DNA of 64,000 nucleotides from contig JAMAHW010000017.1 in NCBI GenBank assembly GCA_023627715.1, positions 62,001-126,000 of the forward strand. The letters run 5' to 3'. The position numbers and the translations under genes are program-made. Position 1 is the first letter of the stretch, and every line of letters begins with the position of its first letter. The notes beneath the pieces are model-generated. The model was not told where the DNA came from, did no database searches, and saw only the letters and a list, made by a program, of their open reading frames with translations. The stretch is from Periconia sp. R9002 (lineage: Eukaryota > Ascomycota > Dothideomycetes > Pleosporales > Periconiaceae). Below, in pieces: positions 57,542-64,000 of this stretch.

Positions 57542-59290
57542 TCAATCCCTCCCCCAAGTCCCCTCTTCCTCCTCCTGATCCTCCCCAACAACCACCCAAC
57601 CCCCAGCACCAGCACCAGCACCACTCCCCTCCTTCCCCTCACCCTTCCTCCTTTTCCTCTCCTCCTCCTCCCTCCTTACACAAACCCCCCAACACCCCTC
57701 AACCACCAACCCACGCCCAAAAGCCTCCACCTTCGCCTTAACATCCCCCCTCAACTTCTCCACACACCCCCTCCCAAGCGCCCACGCAATCGCGCCCACG
57801 GCATCATTCCACATCTTAACCTCTGTGGACGAGACTTTCGGTAGGGGTTTGAGTTTCTGGAAGACGGTGAGGGTCTGGGTGAGTGCGAGCTGCAGCGCTT
57901 TCGTGGCGCGGGGGAGATCTGTTCCTGGGTTTGGGACGAGGACGCGGAACGGGGTCGAGGAGGTTATCGCGTAGTTTGATTTGGAGAAGGAGAAGGCGAT
58001 TGGGGAGGCGGTGTAGAGGGTTTGTACTGATGTCGTGGTTGTGGTGGTGGAAGGGGAGATGGGGAGACGGGTGAAGTAGGGGAGGGGAGAAGCGTCGCTG
58101 TAGTCGTCGAGGGTATCCCATGGACAGTCCGCCAGTGCGCAGGCTGCGAGGATCTCGGGGTGTTGGAGGGTAGGGGATGTGCTTGTGATAACGGCGGCGA
58201 GGTTGTAGCTTGTGGGGTCGATGCAGGTTTTTGCCCACCGCTTCGAGCGGCTGCCGTTGAGGTGTGCTTTTACTTTCTTGACTACCGCGTATCCGTGCTC
58301 GTTATCGCACTCGCGAGCGCGCAGGCTAAAGGCGAAGGTTACGAGTTTGTCCAGGGCTTTGTAGTAGTGCGGGGTTGTGACGGGTCGCGGGAGGTACATT
58401 GTGATGTAGAAGCCGAGGTAGTACATGTACGACGAGAGGAAGGGAAAGTGGAGGAGTTGGGTGGTGGGGTCGAGGAAGAGGACGGGGATGGAGAGTTTGG
58501 AGGCGTATTTGGAGAGGAGGGAGAAGTCGGCGGGAGAGTTTGCGAGGGCGTGCGGCGCGGGTTTTGCGCCCGAGGTGAAGGTTAGAGGGGCCGCGAGCGT
58601 GATGGCGGTTAGGGCGTTGCGGTAGGTTGAGGATGTGTGGCTGATCCAGTACAGAAGGAGCGAGATGATCGGGCCGTGGTGCCAGGTGAGTTTGGGGGAG
58701 GAGGTGGAGTGGCGGCTTGTGGTTATTTTGACGACTTTGCCGATGGCGATGTCGATCCGGGTCATGGCTTGTTTGAGTTGAGCGTCGTCGACAGGCTGGG
58801 AGGTGTAGTTGACGCCGCGGACGATGACGATGGAGCCAAAGGCGGTAGCTGTTCCGTCGAGATGAGTGCCGCCTTGTTCGCTGAGCCAGTACTGCATCGA
58901 CTCGACGATTCGGCCGTATGCGTCTCGATCCGTGACTTCACGCGAGATGATGACCATGCCCGGACCCTTGCGTTTGCTCTTTCTTTTCTTTTTACTAGAC
59001 GGAGTCGTCGATGTGCCCCAGTCAGGATCACTCTGGTCAACGTCCTCTCCAGATGAAGCGACCATAGCATCGCCTTTGAGTTTGAACAAGACCTCCATGA
59101 TTTGGAACAAGCCGTCTAGATCGTCGCTGACCTCCCACACCGTGACAACGCCCTCACTGGCGTCGGTTACCTTGTCCAGTGTCTCCTGTGACATGGCGTC
59201 GAATTGCTGCTTGTGTGAGCTCGGCATGGACGCAATGGCCTTCTGGAAGTCGATCATGTTCTTGCAATCGGGGGAGCTGAAGCCGGGCAT
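57542..59290 (-). CDS. Conserved-looking protein of unknown function, 582 aa
   Basis: A long single exon with normal amino-acid composition through most of its length, so a real gene; I do not recognise the family. Visible parts are a helical N-terminus (FQKAIASMPSSHKQQFDAM, then DDLDGLFQIMEVLFKLKGDA) and a basic patch KKKRKSKRKG at about residues 100-110 that may be a nuclear signal. A compact central region follows with WHHGPIISLLLYWISHTSS, FPFLSSYMYYLGFYITMYLPRP and YYKALDKLVTFAFSLRARE, then a Thr/Ser-rich loop. The C-terminus is charged and Gly-rich (GSGAGAGAGGWVVVGE, then EEEE), lying on CT-rich DNA. The tail might instead be removed by an unseen splice. No catalytic motif is seen. Confidence 0.75.
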   Translation of the reverse strand: MPGFSSPDCKNMIDFQKAIASMPSSHKQQFDAMSQETLDKVTDASEGVVTVWEVSDDLDGLFQIMEVLFKLKGDAMVASSGEDVDQSDPDWGTSTTPSSKKKRKSKRKGPGMVIISREVTDRDAYGRIVESMQYWLSEQGGTHLDGTATAFGSIVIVRGVNYTSQPVDDAQLKQAMTRIDIAIGKVVKITTSRHSTSSPKLTWHHGPIISLLLYWISHTSSTYRNALTAITLAAPLTFTSGAKPAPHALANSPADFSLLSKYASKLSIPVLFLDPTTQLLHFPFLSSYMYYLGFYITMYLPRPVTTPHYYKALDKLVTFAFSLRARECDNEHGYAVVKKVKAHLNGSRSKRWAKTCIDPTSYNLAAVITSTSPTLQHPEILAACALADCPWDTLDDYSDASPLPYFTRLPISPSTTTTTTSVQTLYTASPIAFSFSKSNYAITSSTPFRVLVPNPGTDLPRATKALQLALTQTLTVFQKLKPLPKVSSTEVKMWNDAVGAIAWALGRGCVEKLRGDVKAKVEAFGRGLVVEGCWGVCVRREEEERKRRKGEGKEGSGAGAGAGGWVVVGEDQEEEEGTWGRD

Positions 59291-59985
59291 CTTGAATAAT
59301 CGTTGATGTATGTGAGACGGAACGAAAATTGCAGAGTGAGGTTAGGGAAACGTCGTAGCCTGAGTTGGTAAGGAAAGGAAAGAAAGGTCGTCGTTGCGTT
59401 GCGTTTTTATATGTATTCACTAACCGTGCGCTTGAGCGACAGACAGGTTACACACATTCAACACTACGGATAACGCTCGCCAGAGGAAAATGAAGCACAC
59501 CTAGCACCGATTCACGCATGTACAAAACCTACAATTGAAGACGCACTTGCTGGCTAAAAGTGAATCATGACGCGATTGTAACTACGTGAATGTGCCTAAG
59601 ACGTGCCAGCAGTGACTGCGTTGGCCATCTTCAAAGTTCCTATTCACGTTTTTTCATCAAACAGACAGAGCGAACTATCTCCTTCTTCCATTATCATACC
59701 CTTTTGTCGAAACCCGGGTACTGTGAAGAGTGTTATCAAATCCGCATTAACAGTTCTACAACACGACTTGGTATGCACAGTAGAAAACAATCGAAGACGT
59801 AAATGAATGAAAGAGAGGGAAAGAGGTTAGATATGTATAGTATGAAGTAGGGTTCTACCAGAAAAATTCCCAACGCCCGATGATTTGTCCTTGCCCGATC
59901 CGAAAACCCATGACAGCTGAAACCAAAAAAAACGCCGCGATGCTAAAGATAGTCAGATTGAAGGAACTGGAAAGCTGACGCCTCT
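59291..59985. promoter_or_regulatory. Intergenic, promoter of unknown 582-aa gene
   Basis: 0.7 kb between the start of the unknown gene and the stop of GYP7, both on the minus strand. Short plus-strand frames of about 70 codons have no support. Confidence 0.45.
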
Positions 59986-62683
59986 TCACGACCCAACACC
60001 ACCGCCACTGTTGACCACGTCTTCCTTCTCCAATTTCTCCACTTTGCGGCTCAACAGAGACCTCAGTTCTGGGCTGATGACTCTCGTCTCATTCTCTCCA
60101 TCCTCTACAGCTGGCTGTTTACCCTTGTCCGTAGCAGATGATGAGCCTTGATTCGACGATGATGAGGGGGGTGGGGATGAGGTGATGAATTTGCGCTGCC
60201 GGGCCTGCTGTTGGGGTGCCGATGGGAAATTATCTTTCTTGTCGATTGTTTCAACGGTGCGCTGGAAGCGACGGAAAAGCGATTCGGCGCGAATAAGGGT
60301 GGACTCAAGGTCCATGGTGCCGGAGAGTTCGTTGACTACGAGTACAACGTTAGCTCATATATAGCAAACACATTAATCAAAGGCAAAAAACACTCACCAT
60401 ATTTCAACACTTCGTCAAAATGCTGCAAATGCGCCATGATAACTTCTTTGTGCTTCTCCAGAATCGCTAGCGCGATGAAGATGTGGAAATTGCTGCTCAG
60501 GTAATCCGTCCACAGCGACTCCCACAATCGCAACACATCGGCCCATTCGAATTCACGTTTATACCAGACGAGCAGCATGCGGAAGAAAAAGAAGAAGTTG
60601 GTCGAGTCAGCGGATTGGAGATGGAGGTAGAGCTTGGGGTCCATTAGCTGGACGAGGTGGTCGAGTGTGAGGAGCTGCTTTCGCATGCCAGATTGATCGC
60701 GGAGGAAGTTGCGTTCCTGTTTTCACATTAGCAACTTTTTGTCAAGAAAAATAAGTTAGGGTGGCATACCATCCTTTCCATGAATCCTACGAATCCCCAG
60801 AATGCAATAGCATCGTCCTGCATGACCGCATATATAGGTGCAAGCAGGTCACTCATCCCCTGTACATACCCCAAATCCTTGTTGTATTCATTGTACGTCA
60901 GCAGCATATCCTTCATCTGCTCTAGATGAACATTGGTTCCCACGTCCGCGAACGGGGAATCCGGGTCGGGATGCGGAATATCCTCGCCCATGAAGATGGG
61001 TATGGTCCGATCTGTGCGATGTACATCCTTTTCTATACAACGAACCCCGTAGACAGGGCAAAAGTTAGTTGAAGCCGAAAATGAAACGATTGGAAGGCGG
61101 AAATACGAACCTATTCTATTCTTCTGCTCTTTCCACCATTCTTCTTGTTCCAACGTACCATGCCCTTCGATCATTCTTTCCCACCAAGCACCCTTGAGCC
61201 TGATGTATTCGTCCCGCCTGCTGTTGAGACTAGCGCGACGTTCCTCTTCAGAGCTATCCCACTCGTATACACCCAACAGGAAAAGCCATGCTTCTTTGCG
61301 TACACCGTCATCGGGATGCAGTCCACCGTGAAATATTCGCTCCTTGACTTCGTCCGGAGTAATTCGCAGCCGACCTTGTCTATCAAACATTTCTCTCCAC
61401 TCCTTGATCGTGACGGGTTTCTTCCGGTCTGCCAGGGACATTTTATCCATATCCAGGATCTCAAAGTCCCCAACATCGCTCTCTTCCATGGCCAGGACGT
61501 CCTTAGCAGTCCATATCCTTTGGTTGCGCTCGCGCTCGCTTTGCTCAGCAATGCCCATAGCCCACCTCGCAAGATACAACCGCGCGCTATCGAATTCCTC
61601 CTGTAGAGTTTGCACCTCGGGGTTTTGAATCAGCCGACGCATCTGTGGAGGCAGCTTCGGGTTCTCTGCAACGGCCTGTGCGGTTCTCCTTGTGAACGTT
61701 GTAACTTGGCTGAGCTTCTCCAGGAAATTCCACCTCGCCTCCTTCAACGCCTTCGTCACGGGATCCATACCGCCATCTCTCTTCTGGCCCGATGCCTCCT
61801 CCGTATCTTTGGCTTTTGCTTTCGGCGATCGGGGTGCATCCTTCCCAAACGACTTCTTGTCCTCCTCTGTTGGTTCAATCAGATATATGCTGTTCTCGGC
61901 AGCCGACCGCTCGACATGCACATATCTCTTCAACCACCTCAATACCTCATCGCCGCCCCAAAACATGCCTCCTCCATCGCCAAACGGGTCAAAGCTCTCC
62001 TTTGCGAGCTTCTTGCGCTGCATGATGGTCGATTGGCACTCGCTGTCGTGGAAGAAGAGCGCGGGGAAGCTTTCGCCTGCACGTGTGTTGACCACCACAC
62101 TCCCAAACCACCAGCCAATGCTGGGCGGACGAACCAATATCGAGTATATCTCACTCAGAGGCACGGCGAAAGCATAAGAGCCGGTTGCAGAGGTGCTTGT
62201 CCTCGTAGTGGGCGGGGGCGGAACCAGGTAAGATTGCTTCGGTGGTGACGATGAATCGGAAAGATCGACCTTGACATAGGTATCGTAGGCATCGCCTAGC
62301 TGAGACTCGGGCATCCAGGCGAGGAGCAGGGAGGAGGAATGTGTGCTACGGGCGGAGGCTGATGAAGTAGGGCGAGCATCGCTGGGTTGCGTAGCCGACT
62401 TTTGCTGTATGAGAGCTATGAAGCCTGGGATGTTGTCTTTCGCAGAGGGAGTAGGGTGTACGTAAACCTATTCATGCGGTTCGTTAGCATCACGTCACTA
62501 GGGGAGGAAGGCGTCGGGGGCGATTGGATGTACCTTGCTCTTGGTGTATAGCAACTTGACGCCGCGACCGCTGCTTGAATGCCTAATCGTGTTGTACTCG
62601 CCTTCCTCATCGTCGCTTAGGTCGTAGAAAGAGGCTGTTGGAGAGGGTGGACGGCGCGAGTCGTTAGAGGACGGGGAAGCCAT
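59986..62683 (-). CDS. GYP7: Rab GTPase-activating protein Gyp7 (TBC domain)
   Basis: Gyp7 stimulates GTP hydrolysis on Ypt7/Rab7 and so controls vacuole fusion. Five exons, 62534-62683, 61111-62467, 60770-61032, 60398-60716 and 59986-60335, give 812 residues. The N-terminus LLYTKSKVYVHPTPSAKDN continues to LLLAWMPESQLGDAYDTYVKVDL and VRPPSIGWWFGSVVVNTRAGESFPALFFHDSE, the N-terminal lipid-binding-like region of the family. The TBC domain follows: IFHGGLHPDDGVRKEAWLFLLG with the Arg finger, YNKDLGYVQGMSDLLAPIY with the Gln finger, then FRMLLVWYKREFEWADVLRLWESLW. The C-terminus is Ser/Gln-rich and ends in a Gly/Val tail. Intron 2 (61033-61110) is 78 nt without a stop in frame; splicing gives the conserved NRIEKDVHRTDRTIP. 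Confidence 0.95.
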
Positions 62684-63264
62684 GCGGGTCGATGCGGGGC
62701 AAGGGTAGCTCTCCGAGGCGGGTGAGAAGGCGGTAGATGCCTTTTGAGCACCTGCAGTGGATATCAACAAAGGACTTCTAGGGTAAGGCGGGTTCAAGAT
62801 TGGTGGTCGTTATCGATAGAGGTGTGAATGTATGTATTGATGTATACACCGATGGTGTGAGTAGAGGTGGCGGCAGTAGTCATCCGGGCATGCATGACGT
62901 CCCGTGTGGCGGGGCACGCACTGCCTCCGCACTACCAACTGCTAAGCTCTCGACATGCTGCAGTCTTCATGTGATCAAGTAATGTTATGAACGTCAATGA
63001 ATGATTCGAGGGAAACCAGGTTAGGTATATGTAGTATTTTCAAAATGCCAGTTCTATCCACCGTCTGAAGCGCTCGCTACATCCGTGTTGCACCCACCTT
63101 GAGCTAATGACGCCAGCCGGCCGTGAGGAATTGCAAAACACGCCCCAACTCCATGCTCCATGTAATGATGACAAAGATCCCAGTGAACTGCCCACGTACG
63201 CCATGCTGAAGAGAGAAGTCCGAAGACGAAAAAAAAGAAGAAAGCCAGCAGGTAGGTAGCTGCA
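62684..63264. promoter_or_regulatory. Intergenic, GYP7 promoter
   Basis: 0.6 kb between the GYP7 start and the stop of the gene at the right edge (same strand). A 155-codon minus-strand frame enters it from the neighbouring exon and is a shadow. Nothing else stands out. Confidence 0.45.
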
Positions 63265-64000
63265 TCATCGCATGCGTGGCCCGCTAGGCAGTCCCACGCG
63301 TCTCCCTCCACCAGACGGCTGGGGTGGCCCCGAATTGTAGGACGGGCCGTAAGGATCGTCGTTATCCACCCATGGCGAGTTGGAACCCATTTTGTAGCCC
63401 GAATCGTTCTGCTGCCTGCCCCCTCCTCCCGACCTTCCACCCGAGTATCCTCCACTGCGCTCATCTGGGTACGGTGGCCGTCCGCCGCCTCCGCGCTGGT
63501 CATACGGACTCGATCTACCACTTGAGGGTGCTGGACTGCTCTGCGCCGATGGAGTATTTGAAGGGCTGGACGACCTACCGGACCCCCACAATCTGGCCTT
63601 CAAGCGATCTTGGGCGCTGACGCCAGATCCAGCGCTTGGCGGGGGTGACTGCTCCGCCGGACGGAACCTATCACCACCACCGCCGGTCTGATAGCTGCCA
63701 GCGCGCTGACTGGGAAGCGGACGGCCCTGCATCTGCGGCTCAGGCGAGCGTGACGGGGCTAGGCCCTGCTGTCTTCCGGGTGCCCTCCCCAACTGCGCTC
63801 GTCGCAGCGACATGGGCTCCTGTGGTTGCTGAGGTTGCGAGGGCGCGTCCCAGAGGTCATTGATGGCTGCGCTACCACGGCCGAATTGCTGCTGCTGCGG
63901 GGCTCCCATGTTACCGTATCCTCGCCCGGCGGAGGTAACCATTTGCACAGGAGCGGCCTGCGGGGCTTTTGGGTCGGGTGGCAGCCATGGAGGGAACGGG
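63265..64000 (-). CDS. C-terminus of Gly/Pro/Ser-rich protein, cut by right edge
   Basis: An open minus-strand frame enters from the right edge and ends at 63,265, giving about 244 visible residues. Sequence is low-complexity: FPPWLPPDPKAPQ, then QMVTSAGRGYGNMG, a Gln run, INDLWDAPSQPQQPQ, a Pro/Arg/Ser region, VSAQDRLKARLWGSGR, Ser/Pro repeats, then RSGGYSGGRSGGGG and a final GGGRRVGLPSGPRMR. I cannot name the protein from this tail. Disordered tails of this type occur in endocytic, RNA-binding and COPII scaffold proteins. The short conserved-looking motifs LWDAP and DRLKARLW may help identify it once the full gene is seen. Confidence 0.7.
   Translation of the reverse strand, partial: PFPPWLPPDPKAPQAAPVQMVTSAGRGYGNMGAPQQQQFGRGSAAINDLWDAPSQPQQPQEPMSLRRAQLGRAPGRQQGLAPSRSPEPQMQGRPLPSQRAGSYQTGGGGDRFRPAEQSPPPSAGSGVSAQDRLKARLWGSGRSSSPSNTPSAQSSPAPSSGRSSPYDQRGGGGRPPYPDERSGGYSGGRSGGGGRQQNDSGYKMGSNSPWVDNDDPYGPSYNSGPPQPSGGGRRVGLPSGPRMR

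Noticed and set aside
61610..62248. 212-codon plus-strand frame and a 161-codon companion
   Set aside because: Both are antisense shadows of GYP7 exon 2.
1..64000. CRISPR array, integrase or phage features
   Set aside because: There are no regularly spaced identical repeats, and the gene structure is eukaryotic throughout.

Overview
The window is nuclear DNA of a filamentous ascomycete (Pezizomycotina). The evidence is short GT-AG introns, mostly about 50-130 nt, with CTAAC/CTGAC-like branch sites. Promoters are pyrimidine-rich, and the gene set includes TRAPPII Trs130, Gyp7, Hus1, RTA1, a HET-domain protein, a Zn2Cys6 regulator and a GPI-type aspartic protease. The class is not certain; a Dothideomycete or Leotiomycete is my guess only. 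I saw no tRNA, rRNA, CRISPR array or intact transposon.

Layout. (1) 1-801: 3' end of the mitochondrial tRNA-modification GTPase MSS1. (2) 802-13,707: about 12.9 kb with no convincing gene, only strand-asymmetric low-complexity DNA, microsatellites and a few doubtful small ORFs. (3) 13,708-24,066: a housekeeping block with HUS1 (9-1-1 checkpoint clamp) and TRS130 (TRAPPII) on the minus strand, an RTA1-family membrane protein on the plus strand, and the clamp-loader subunit RFC4 convergent with it. (4) 25,929-32,054: a secretory block with a GPI-anchored aspartic protease, a small secreted protein, and a betagamma-crystallin-like secreted protein whose reading frame has no in-frame ATG. (5) 34,358-56,284: an accessory block with loose spacing and small hairpin repeats. 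It holds a Zn2Cys6 regulator, a zinc-independent MDR reductase, an unknown Cys/Ser-rich protein, a RibD/DHFR-fold reductase, a secreted FAD-linked oxidase, an OrsD-like zinc-finger protein, a CipB-like MDR oxidoreductase, a secreted serine hydrolase, a HET protein and an MFS transporter. (6) 57,542-64,000: a conserved-looking protein of unknown function, GYP7, and the C-terminus of a Gly/Pro-rich protein running off the right edge.

How the genes fit together. The housekeeping genes serve DNA-damage checkpoint and replication (HUS1, RFC4), Golgi and vacuole traffic (TRS130, GYP7) and mitochondrial translation (MSS1). The accessory block has a regulator, several redox enzymes, a hydrolase and an exporter. 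That composition resembles a catabolic or tailoring cluster, but no PKS, NRPS or terpene synthase lies in the window, so joint function is only inferred. Exon boundaries were built by hand from splice signals, reading-frame phase and family motifs. In every multi-exon model with a defined ATG the exon lengths sum to a multiple of three.
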